Shown: positions 1 to 11,100 of the stretch, piece by piece
How the letters are laid out: every line of letters starts with the position of its first letter
Numbering within the stretch: the first letter of the stretch is position 1
Assembly: GCA_029962745.1 (NCBI GenBank)
Contig: CM057151.1
Coordinates: 995,298-1,059,297 of the forward strand
DNA from: Echinometra lucunter
Taxonomy: Eukaryota; Echinodermata; Echinoidea; Camarodonta; Echinometridae
DNA: 64,000 nucleotides
Direction: 5' to 3'
The notes under the pieces: generated by a model
What the model was told of the DNA's origin: nothing
The model's database searches: none
What the model saw: only the letters and a program-made list of their open reading frames with translations
Made by a program: the position numbers and the translations under genes

Positions 1-29
1 CTGTTTGTCAGATTTCTTGATGCACTTAC

Positions 30-121
30 AATGACTGCTTTGACAGTTTCAGTAATCAGCGTTTCAATCCTTGACAACCTTCCACCACATTCACGTAATA
101 GCACATTACGGCTGAACAAGT
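30..121 (-). pseudogene. Duplicate of kinase exon 8
   Basis: 92 nt like its partner 15733-15824, but only because one inserted and one deleted base cancel, so the central part is read out of frame. Confidence 0.7.
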
Positions 122-1197
122 CTGAGAAAATGCAGGTGTGAAGTAATGATCATAGATAAATGTATCTTAAAACCTCCACCGGTACAAGGGGTACGGGGGG
201 GGGGGGTGGGGGGGAACGATCAAATCTTTCATTTTGCTTGTCTTTGTGAAAAGGTATTACAAGGAAAAGCAACTTTCTGAAGAGACTTTGAGTGATGAAA
301 ATGACAATCAAAAAGCTGTTTCTAATAAGCAATGATTAAAAAAAGACCAGTATGACCTCATGGAGATCAATTTCAAATTCACGAAACACTAGAAATAAAA
401 GAGATGGCCTGTTTCCAGGATGGTATATATCCTTCTTGTGCAATGATAAATCGATGGCATTATAAAAAAGTTAATGAATACCCAACAGGGCAACAAAATC
501 AATGCAAAACTATTCTGTAAGCCGAAAATAAAAAGGCAGAAAGTGCACAATTGGGGAAGGGAAGAAAGGGAATGCAAAAACTAAAAACAAAATGAGAAAA
601 AGGCAGGAATTAACACTATTTAAAATAAGGAACATTTGTTCTTTGTAATTCTGTCATATCAGCCAAAATATTACTCTAAAAGTGACCTCAATGAACTGCT
701 TTGAAAAAAAAAAGCAGAAGTTAAATTCACTTGATGGAATATCAGATGAAACATGTATCAATACAAATAACATAACAAGATATTGCATGGAAAATTGCTG
801 TTTCAGCAAAAACTTTAGAAGTTTTGGAAAGCTAATTCATCATGTGATGTTTTCCATATATATCTTAGTATACCAATCACCACCACCACCATCATCATCA
901 CTATATGAAAGGTAATACTTTATCAACATGCATCTATTAAGGCTCATTAAAATACCCAGCAGCAAACCCAAATGGCTAACCCCCTCTCTTTTCTTTTCTT
1001 TTTTTCACATATGGTGTGATAAACCATGCCACTTATGACAATGAGATGAACATTAACACATCAACTCCAAATAAAAGAGAGTTTTGCCAAAAGTTGAGCA
1101 GACAAAATTGTGATGTTATATTTTGCACTAACTTCACAAGAATTTGATTGGTCCACTCCATACCTTTTTGCTGCCAGAAGACAAAAATATGCCTCTT

Positions 1198-1427
1198 GCA
1201 GAGCTGCCAACCCCAATTGCGAAAAAATCCTATTCTTTATTTCTTTTTATCCTATTTTCAAGCCGAAAATCCTATTGTGTTTGAAATTTCAAAACATCCA
1301 ACAGTATAAAGAATCATTCTTACAAGTTTCAAAAATCCTATTTCGATGGGAAAAATCCTATTCAGTGTCATATTCCCCTTAAAAATGCTACTAAATAGGA
1401 TAAAATCCTACTAATTGGCAGCTCTGC
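1198..1427. mobile_element. Small inverted-repeat element, GCAGAGCTGCCAA termini
   Basis: About 230 bp with imperfect terminal inverted repeats GCAGAGCTGCCAA / TTGGCAGCTCTGC and an interior of repeated AAATCCTATT words. The counterpart in the other copy of the block is 16910-17129, and a solo right end lies at 53698-53740. Class unknown. Confidence 0.7.
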
Positions 1428-2091
1428 TCTTGCCTCTGAGTGTTGGGGTTATTTGTGGCCACCTCATATACCATTCATATTAGAAAAACATGGAGGTTTA
1501 CCACAGGGTTTTCAGCTTTATATGTGAATGAGCCTGTAGGGTAACGAACAAGGATATTCAATTTTCTTTTGTAACAGTACTGTCAATGACAGGAAATCAT
1601 AGGGAATCTTTATTATCCATGGTCATAATAAATAATTAACAAATAGATTTGATCACAATGTTACTTATGAATAGCTTAAAGCAATTAAACCACTCTTTCA
1701 TAAACCCTTCTACGATCAGTCTTATTAACTCGCCAGGTGCAAAAAATCAAGTTAAACACAAAATGCTGCCAAACTAATCTTGAACCACAAGTTACATTTA
1801 CCTTCTTACATAGGATATGAGAATATGAAAAGAGAGAGAGAGAGAGAGAAAAAAAAACATAATGTATTCTTTCTTGAATATTCTCATTTATTTTCACATT
1901 TTCATATTCATTTATGTATGAACATGTCTCTTTGAAACATGTATCAAAGTGACACGTAACGTTTTGACAATTATGTTCTGTTAACTTTGTATTAAAAAGC
2001 TCAGAGACAAAGTGCGTTTAACAATATGATGTTTACTTTGGATATGATAGTGTGAAAGAGAACATTCTCTTCAAAATATCTTCCAACTTAC

Positions 2092-2151
2092 CTTGGCTAG
2101 GTGCAAATCCTGTTGCACAGAGAAATGATGGGCTGTCTTAGGTTGTGTTTG
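2092..2151 (-). pseudogene. Duplicate of kinase exon 7
   Basis: 60 nt against 59 nt at 17796-17854, with at least three small indels; splice dinucleotides are kept but the frame is not. Confidence 0.7.
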
Positions 2152-2812
2152 CTGTAAAAAGAATTCACAAATACTTGTCAGAAGTTAGAAAAATTTGATA
2201 ATTAAATCATTCATATTGACTGACATAAACAAGAAAACAATAAGATACAACAACTCTACAAGTTTTCTTTGGTTGTTTAAAGGTTATCTACAGGCCCTAA
2301 AAAACTATTCAACAGATTTTTAAACTTTCAACTGGTCAGGGCAAGATAAAACCAAAAACTATGTCACTGTGAAGTGTTTCCTCCTGAGGTTGAATATTAA
2401 ACAAATGATGGCCAAAAAATATGTTTGATCTGAAGTCGGAACATACATGTAATATCAGATGATACCTGCACATGTGCAAAACCAATGCTATTAACTTGAC
2501 AAGAATAACAAAGTGCCTTGACATTATCACATTATATTGTGTTCCTTTCAGATACAGTCTGTACACTAAAATTCACCAGAAATCATGACTAGAATATACA
2601 TGATCTCAAACCCACTCTTTTATGCAAGGCAAACCATATGAGGACTAGATAAATTTATATTTAATCACTTTCATGCCAATTTTCTTTGTGGCTATCCAAA
2701 CATGTACATTAGTTTTAATTTACTATTTTCTAGTATTTGCAAAAACCAAAGGAAAGTGCATAAATCTCGATAGGCTAGGACTAAAGACAGAGAAGTTATC
2801 ACGAAGCGGTGG

Positions 2813-3293
2813 AGATCGGACACCCAGGAAAGGCTTCTTGCTCCCATTCTGACAAGGATCAAGGTTATCAGGAGATGTCTGTGGAGATCTTCACATTTCA
2901 AGCACTTCTTAAGATCAAGGACTTCTTTATCCACCAAGCAAACACTGAGTATCAGGTTGGATTCCTGTCAAGTGAGCCACCTTGTCCTGGAAGTCTGTTA
3001 CTGTACGTTGCGGCTCTAGTAGATGATGTGACATTCACAGTCGGAGCCACAAAAACATCCACAGGGCGCATGCTTGGTGAAGTTTCTGGACAAACTCAAG
3101 AAGAACATCAAATGTCCACATCTTTTGAATGTCACATTCCATAGTTGTGAGAGGAGTGTCTTGACTTGATGGGCCATGTCTGGAGAGAAATGACAAGTCT
3201 TTGGGAAGGTCCTCACTCCAGATGATGGGTCCATTAGGGACTTCTTGGATGCCTGAGATTACACCTGATTTCTTCGTGGTGGTGATCCTATGC
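2813..3293 (-). pseudogene. Duplicate of kinase exon 6 with frameshifts
   Basis: 481 nt against 491 nt in 18496-18986. Single-base losses and gains occur along its length, breaking the frame several times, and the donor is altered (one base lost in the GTGAGT context). Indels are equally common in the flanking intron, which fits poor sequence quality better than decay of a gene. Confidence 0.75.
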
Positions 3294-3444
3294 CTGTGGA
3301 AGAAATAAATGTTCAGATATTTCCATTGTTGTAGACTTGAAAGGACTTCAAAATACACAATGCCCTCGCTTGTCGGTTGTCATTATTTCTATTTCTTTTA
3401 ATCACAGTCAGACAATACATGTAATTTCAAAAAGAAGCAAAAGG

Positions 3445-3680
3445 TATCTTAGGAAAATGCTGTGGTGCGAAAACACACATCCAAAACACAAAATGGAAGA
3501 CTGTTGAAAATCATATTCTTCAAACACAGATTGATAACTACATGGGTAGCATGCATTCCTTGTAAAAACCTTTCTGCGGCATGATCTTGGCTAAAATTTC
3601 ATTCCAGTATGTCACAATAGACATTTTAATTTGTGCATTTGTGCATTTTGCACTCCGGATGCATATTTTTGCACCACTGT
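3445..3680. mobile_element. Small inverted-repeat element, GTGGTGCGAAAA type
   Basis: About 230 bp whose left end (GTGGTGCGAAAA ... CAAAATG) reappears inverted at the right end (CATTTTGCACTCCGGATGCA ... TTTTTGCACCAC). Counterpart at 19155-19385 in the other copy. A related, better preserved element lies at 26455-26688. Confidence 0.55.
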
Positions 3681-3968
3681 ATTTTTGTTAGCTGCCTAAA
3701 CAGATGGTCCTAATTGATGGAAAATTATCACCTTAACTATGTACATATGCTTTATACAACAACCACTTCACTCACATAGGTTAAATAGAATCTGATCATA
3801 GCCTTCAGACACTGTAGATAAAGTCCTAATCAAATTCAATTACAAATCGCATGAACATAATTTTGAAAAGGCAGATGACTTAAAGAAACAACATATTATT
3901 AAGATTCTTGTTTTCTTCACAAAAATGCTAAATCATCAAAACCATTATATTGATGTGATAACACTCAC

Positions 3969-4126
3969 ATGACATCTCTATTATTTCGTCCTCCATGAGC
4001 ACGGAAGGGAAGTGACCCCGTGGAAGTGTGGTAGAAGGTCACTCCAAGTGACCACAAGTCAGTTTGTGCTGTGAACTCTGTTCTGTTTCTCTTCCCCAGC
4101 ACTGCTCTTTCATATAGATCAGGATG
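3969..4126 (-). CDS. Duplicate of kinase exon 5 (intact)
   Basis: 158 nt with the same splice borders and phase as 20054-20211; the differences noted (for example GCC/GCT for alanine) are silent. The upstream catalytic exons are absent from this copy, so it cannot form a kinase on its own. Confidence 0.8.
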
Positions 4127-4522
4127 CTATATGGATGGAAGAGGGGATAGAAGAGTAGATAAAGAGAGATTAACTTCAAAGGATATTTCCATTTTTAAAA
4201 TAACTTGACTTTATACATTAAAATCAGTACACATAGATCTGAACTTTGCCCTTGGCTTTATTCTCTCATTACCAATTACTGTGATCATCTTTTGTAATGA
4301 AAATTCCTGTAAAGTAATAATAACATGGCTAGATCTCTACTGAGCATTGCTCAATGGAGGGTGATGTGAGTAGTATTCTGAACACCTGGTTCAGGGCATT
4401 AGTGGCTGCATGCTTTAAAGTCATTGTAATATGTTTTAGATCAGAGGTTTAAAAAGCAAACTTACTACTTCATTAAGTAACTGAATGTAATGTATGCACG
4501 TACACACCACCTTCCCTGTTAA

Positions 4523-4928
4523 CCCATTCGTGACAGAGGGTCCACATTTTGTGGTTTGGTCTAATAACTTTTGATGCAGAACCCTAAAAATCATACCAAA
4601 TACATGATCAGAAAGAGCAACAAATTCTGCACATATTGTGCCAGTTTTCGTTGCATCAATATTTGTTGTTTGATACTGAAATTTTTTTAAAGGAAATAAG
4701 CATTAAATCCTAAAATTGGCAAATGCGATGAAAATGTTAAAATTACCGTTTTTCCCTGCAAATTGGCAACTTTATTACTTCTCATCATACATTCTGTTCA
4801 ATTCATATTTATTTCACATACATGTTTTATAAGAAAAATGTAGTAATAAAAGAAAAATGTTGGTGTTGCCAATTTGAAGAATAAAAGCTGATCAAATTAG
4901 GCTTTAAATAATTCCTGTCACAAATGGG
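4523..4928. mobile_element. TTAA element family C, copy 1
   Basis: About 406 bp bounded by TTAA on both sides, with inverted termini CCCATTCGTGACAG / CTGTCACAAATGGG. TTAA duplication is the hallmark of piggyBac-type transposition, so this is a non-autonomous element of that kind (inference). The internal ORFs are meaningless. Copies: 20609-21016, 23214-23628, 51145-51503, and a broken one from 26124. Confidence 0.75.
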
Positions 4929-6910
4929 TTAAATACAGATGGCATGGTTTATAAAGAAAAAAAAAACACCAAAGGCTTGGTTCTTTAAACAAATATCTTG
5001 TACTCAATAACCTCAATCAACATATTAGTCATACATGTGTTTTCAATTTTGCTTCTTTAACAATATGCATCACATGTCTTCTACTTAAAGAAACATGATG
5101 TCATGTTACATGACGATTTCACTTTCAATGCAATATAGTATCCTGTCTCTCTCAACACATGCATGGTTCCCTTACAAGTACATCCGGCAAATAAAACTTT
5201 CAACATCTACATGTACATGTGGGAAGTTTTCTGTCTGATTCAGCTTTCTCTCATAACATCTCACATCTAGTCTAAACATGAGTCACATTCTTAACATTCA
5301 TGATGTATGCTGATATGACATCATCAGTTTGGGGAATCCCATCGCATATCAAAATCTATAGGAAGCCCTGCTAAGAGTGAAAGTGAAGGACATGGAAAGG
5401 TTACATTCCAGTAAAATTGCAAAATGAAAACATGACTTTGGTCTTATGCTCAGCTGTATTGCATTGCCTATGAAATGCATTTCCGTCCCATGATAAAAGG
5501 TACACAGCATGACAGAAATGAGACAACAGTGTTACAAGATCTACATGTTATATGAATGTGAATATTGTCCTGCATTTAAGTAATTACTGGAATTGAAAGA
5601 AATGTCTCCATATGAATGAATGTCTCCACTGAATGAAAAAAAAAAAAAAAAGGGATGGGGGGGGGGGGGCGGGGCACATTTCTGTTCAACATACACTTCT
5701 AAGCATATAGGAGTGATATATTTATAAACTTGTTAAGTTACACAGACACATACTGCATAACTCATTCTCATAGTATTTGCTGTTTTTTTGCTAACCAGAT
5801 GCCTGACTTCTGTATTCTCTACTTCCAAAGCTTACTACACAGACCATCTAGTTCTTGTAGGTAATAAAGTATGTGTACCTTCTTCTAGTTGGAGATTCTG
5901 AACATATCATGGATAAAAGGTACAGTTTCGGTAAGCTGTCAAACCTTGCCTCACCTTCCTTTGCTCTTAAATGATAAATGGCAAGATACCAGAAAAACTA
6001 AGATGTGGTGAAGTTTTTCCCACTCAAGTGGAATATCCAACAAATGATTTAGATATTGGGACAGGGATGTAAACTCAACACCATATCATTATGCACTATC
6101 AACTGACTACACACATGTAAATCCATATAAAGGTTCTATGTATGCTGCACATCTTAGACACAGCACTAAGGTTATTGTTATCTGTTGGGTGGGGGAAGAG
6201 ACTTTATGGCAGTTATGGATGTGATCTAATGTTAACCAGAAATTATGGATATATAATGAAATTTATCTCAGACATGTTTCTTAGATACAAGGCAAATCAT
6301 TTATGACTACCAGTATATTTACATGTTTCATGCCATTTATTTTGTTATCAAAATTGCACACAACTTTAACCAAGGTATGCCAAACTAAAAAAAAAAAAAA
6401 AAAAGAGTACAGTTTGTTGTACTTTGCTCTGGTTTTATCATCAAGGTTCAGGAGGCCTGGATAACATTCAACATAACCTTATGTACAAAAGTCCCGTATA
6501 ATATGGACTTTACACAATATCTGATGATTGTACTTGTATGATAACCCATATACACAGGATAAAGGAATTACATTACGATCTCCATTAAAGTAACAAACAG
6601 CTTCATAAAAGTGTTTTGCAACATCCCATTTGAAGAGACTTCCCATATTTACCATAAAACCACATATGTTCAGTACATGTATATGTTTATGTCTTTCCAA
6701 AAGTTTGGCTTGCACAAGTTAAGATAGAAATCCCAAAAGCTTTTTTCAGGACAGAAATGTACTTCAGAGAGGCTCATGTGATCCTATATCCAGGGCACCA
6801 CAATAATTTATGTATATTCCACAAGGGCTCTGCAATGCAAAGCCTCCTCCCTCAAACTTTTGAAGGTCCCTTGCTATAATTCAGGGGCCCAAGCACACCA
6901 GAACTCTTGG

Positions 6911-7110
6911 GCCGGAATTCACAACAGTGGTTTATTTTAGTCCATGGTTTAAACCTGGTTTAAACCTGGTACTAAATCTCAGGAGCCGATTCACAAAGAG
7001 GTTTAAATAAATTAAACCATGGGTTAAATACGTCATCATACGTCATCATTTTTAGTCTGCCCAGAGGGGTGGTTTATCCATGGTTTATCTGTGGTCTAAA
7101 TTTCTGGGCA
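6911..7110. repeat. Unclassified palindromic repeat at the end of the duplicated block
   Basis: Contains repeated GTTTAAACC/GGTTTAAACCTGG words and GGTTTATCC/GGATAAACC-like inversions starting exactly where homology to 23947 stops. Probably a small mobile element that differs between haplotypes. Nothing recognisable follows up to the N gap except a G run at 7618-7635. Confidence 0.45.
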
Positions 7111-7685
7111 TGCGCATTAGCTACAGTATTTGCAAATTTTTTCAACTTGACAAAATTTTGACAAAATTAGCACAAGCAACCATAAATTTTTACGTGTCAG
7201 AAATGCCGTCAACAGTCAAAAGTCGTGAGTACTTGACATATTTCAGATCATGAATATTATTGCTATCGTATTTGTGTTATTAAATGATCCTTCGTTGTTT
7301 GAATGCAACTGCAATGACAATCTCGTGAATTTTTTTGCAGAGCTGTAATTTTAATCGCAAGAGTTGATTGAGTGTAGTCCCATTCGTGCATTTATGTGTT
7401 CGATGATCGCCGGTACTTCCTCGCGTATGTGGACGAGGCCCAAACTACTGACTAACGTTACAAATTTGGGCATTGACCAAAGCAAGATGTAATTTTCTTA
7501 AATTTTCTACGTTTCCTGAGTCGGGAAGTGTTCAGCTCTTAATACTAGTCTACATTTTCGATTTACCAGGCTCAAATTTTGTGTCAGATTCAACTTAGAC
7601 CCGGGGTGGGCAGTGGTGGGGGGGGGGGGGGGGGACTCAATTTTTTGGGATGTGGGTGTGCCTCTGCCAGTCTCAAAACAGGGGG

Positions 7686-8185
7686 NNNNNNNNNNNNNNN
7701 NNNNNNNNNNNNNNNNNNNNNNNNNNNNNNNNNNNNNNNNNNNNNNNNNNNNNNNNNNNNNNNNNNNNNNNNNNNNNNNNNNNNNNNNNNNNNNNNNNNN
7801 NNNNNNNNNNNNNNNNNNNNNNNNNNNNNNNNNNNNNNNNNNNNNNNNNNNNNNNNNNNNNNNNNNNNNNNNNNNNNNNNNNNNNNNNNNNNNNNNNNNN
7901 NNNNNNNNNNNNNNNNNNNNNNNNNNNNNNNNNNNNNNNNNNNNNNNNNNNNNNNNNNNNNNNNNNNNNNNNNNNNNNNNNNNNNNNNNNNNNNNNNNNN
8001 NNNNNNNNNNNNNNNNNNNNNNNNNNNNNNNNNNNNNNNNNNNNNNNNNNNNNNNNNNNNNNNNNNNNNNNNNNNNNNNNNNNNNNNNNNNNNNNNNNNN
8101 NNNNNNNNNNNNNNNNNNNNNNNNNNNNNNNNNNNNNNNNNNNNNNNNNNNNNNNNNNNNNNNNNNNNNNNNNNNNNNNNNNNNN
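7686..8185. other. Assembly gap, 500 N
   Basis: Exactly 500 unknown bases, the round number pointing to a placeholder gap of unknown size. It follows a G run (7618-7635), a sequence type that often stops reads. Open frames crossing it are artefacts. Confidence 0.99.
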
Positions 8186-11100
8186 TAAAGCAATAGTCTA
8201 GGGAATAATATGTTAAGAAGAAAATGGCAGAAATCACTATAATCTCCCAAAAATCTGTTTAAAGGGATCCGGTAACTTTGTGGAGGCTTGATTGAATAAA
8301 CTTGAATTTTGACATCTGTGTTGTATAAAGATGTCCAGAAGGACAAATAAACAGCCAGGAATATAAAGGTTTTGAAATATAAGACATTACTATCAAGATA
8401 TCTATCACTGAATTCAGCCATTGCAAATCCAACTTGGGTATACTTTTGTCTAACATTGAGTCTATGAGATAAAAAGGTCTGGCATAACCGGTCACTTGTA
8501 TATTTTCAATATTGTGTAGCCAAGATGATGCTTTTGAAGTGCATTTTTTCAGGGCTTCATATTTACACAATATTACATACACTGATAGCATGTACAGCCA
8601 TGTAGCTCAGTGTTTGAAAGTTGCTTTAAACTAGTTTTGTTGATATGAGGCCTAAAGATATGAGACAAACATCTAAACACCAAATACTTTCCAAACCTAT
8701 AGCAAAACATGTTTATGGTAACATATAATTTTCATATGATATTTATGCTCTCAACATTGTCTAAGTAATTTAGAAATGAAGAAAGTCTGGACTCTAAAAT
8801 ACATGAATAAAATGGAAAGAACAAAATCATAACATTAGAATCGCAAGAAAACATGATGAGAATATTATAAATGATCGAGCATATTATAGACAAGAGATGA
8901 AACTTGCAATTTTGGTTAGGCTCCCAGGTAAATGATTTTCAAAACAGCCATCACAAAAGTCATCAAATTTCCAATTAGATGTAATGTACTTATATTGTGC
9001 CAAATTCACTCTGTTGGGTGCTCAAGGCGACTCATGTTTTACCACTTTTTGCCCAAAACCAACTGGCTAAGGTCTCTCAATCATAGATGCTAGGCATTCC
9101 AGATTATGGATTCAAGAAGTTTGTGGCAAGATTTCTATCAATTGTTTAAAGGAGAATGCAACCCAAGCATCAGTGTGCTCTTAGTGAATAAAATGACCAA
9201 GAAGAGTAAACAGTGAAAGTTTGAGCAAAATCGGACATCAGTTCAAGAGTGTATGAATTTTGAAAGTTTCAGTAAATCCCTATTATGAGGATCCTTGAGT
9301 TGGCAACTTTGCCAGCATATGTGATGTTCATTGTGGACACTCTCAATCATTTTGTACATAATTTTTCAAAAAAAATGATTTATATGGAATTTCAGGTCAG
9401 GAATCAACATAATTCCTCCCAATATGCTTTGCAGAATTGATATAGCCATGTCATACTCCAACAATAAACCAAAAGAATTTTTATTTATATTTATATCTCT
9501 TGAAAATAAGAAAATGTCTGAATTCTATGTACAAAATGAATGGAGAGTTGTCCACGATGACATCACAGATGCTGGCAAAGTTGCCAATTTAAGGATCCTA
9601 TAATCAGGATTAACTTAAAACTTTCAAAGTTCATAACTCTTGAACAGATTGTCCGATTTTGCTCAAACTTTCACTGTTTACTCTTCTTGTTCTTCTTCAC
9701 TCACTGGAAGCACACTGATGTCAAGGTTGCATTCTCCTTTAACAAAAAAAATCCTCTATGGATTATCAATGATATAACTTGTAAAGCATGACTGCAAGGT
9801 GCAAAATCAAAATTATGATAATCTGACTCCATATGAAAGCCTTAGCAGAAGTACTAGGAGTCTCAATCAAATCTTAAATTCCAAAAGGCATGAATCATGA
9901 ATTTTGAGGTAGTGTTTCATGAAGAATCGTTTTGAAATTCTACCAGAGCAGAATGTGATCTTGGACAGCTGTGAATAAATGTTTGTTTCAATGAGACAAG
10001 AGCAAATATACCAGAAATACAAACAAAAAATATTAAACATTGCTTTCCAAGAACCTTCCCACTTGAACTCTAAAGGAAAAAAGAATAAAGAGAAAAAGGT
10101 TGGTATTAACAGCAATTTCTGCAACTAAAACCTATCTAGAATACATTTCAGATCCCGATAAAGCTGAACATGAACATTGCTATGCAGGGCTAGTCTTATG
10201 CCAGTCCTTAAATCCGGAATACCTAAGACATGAGAAATGATTGAGGTCTGAAAGAGCATATTTGAAATTATGAGTGCATTCATTACCATTTCATCTCACA
10301 CTAATCATAAATCTTGTCAAGAGAACAAACTTGATTTAAGAATGAACAAAGCTTTTAATACCATGTACTCTTTCAAAGAATACAAGCCCTGAAAAGGGCT
10401 GTGACCTCTAAAAAGCTCTGTTATTTGAGTTGTTACCAAGTTGTCTGAAGATACCAACACAGAAGTCTGTGGATGGAGACAACGGGACATGCATTATCAT
10501 GTCATATACTTGACCAAGTTTGGATACAGGAAACCAAAGGAGCTCATCATTTGGTGGCGTAGTTTGTCTCAATGGCATGAAATGTAGTTATCTTGCAATC
10601 CATCCTGTTGCCTCAGCAACTGATCTAAAATCCATGGCTGTAGATCAGTGAGTCTATAACATGATTAACAAATCATTACACATCCACCAAGGCTGGGGTA
10701 AACTTTTCTTGATCTCAATCGTTTGAACATCTGTATGTTTTCAGTTGACAGGATAATGATGCTACATGAAGAAAAACTGTGAATAGTAGAAATTTTTTAA
10801 GGATACTTGTCTTTAATGTATACACACACACACATGATAAAGGAGATATATTTTGCTGTTGTTGTAATATACAACAAAATCAAATCACAATTTTAAAAGG
10901 GTTGTATGTCACATACTCTGAAGACAACTGTTCCACATGAATTTCATGTACACCTTCTGACTGAATATTGAACTTTGACCCTTGACCCAGTACTAGACTA
11001 AACCCTAACCCTAACAGCCAAGGCCTAACCTATAACCCTAAATTACAAGCCTGACCCTAACTGTGCAAGTTTTGACATAATAAAGCTCAGAGCACATGTC

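Larger units (their letters stand above)
1..6910 (+). repeat. Second copy of the central kinase-gene block (partner 15704-23947)
   Basis: Base for base, 1-6910 follows 15704-23947 in the same orientation, with scattered substitutions and many 1-nt indels. The match starts at base 1 (so it may extend outside) and stops at 6910, where unrelated repeat begins. The partner is longer because of three inserted elements (19622-20005, 22374-22854, 23214-23628). The copy holds exon counterparts at 30-121, 2092-2151, 2813-3293 and 3969-4126 but no kinase exons 1-4. Best read as an unmerged allele placed in tandem by the assembler; a true recent segmental duplication is the alternative. Confidence 0.9.

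Noticed and set aside
682..915. 77-aa open frame repeated at 16383-16616 with two changes
   Set aside because: Surrounding intron DNA is equally similar because the whole block is duplicated; no codon-type substitution pattern and poly-Pro/Ser low complexity at the end.
7507..8421. Open frames of 183-304 aa
   Set aside because: Almost all residues come from the 500-N gap, which contains no stops.
10389..10470. Mini-exon candidate (32 nt, ATCCACAG...GTAACA) for the kinase
   Set aside because: Too short to judge, with no family similarity; splice-like words of this quality occur by chance in AT-rich DNA.
11005..11056. CCCTAA telomere-like repeat
   Set aside because: Only two adjacent units with degenerate neighbours; no array, so chance or a tiny relic.
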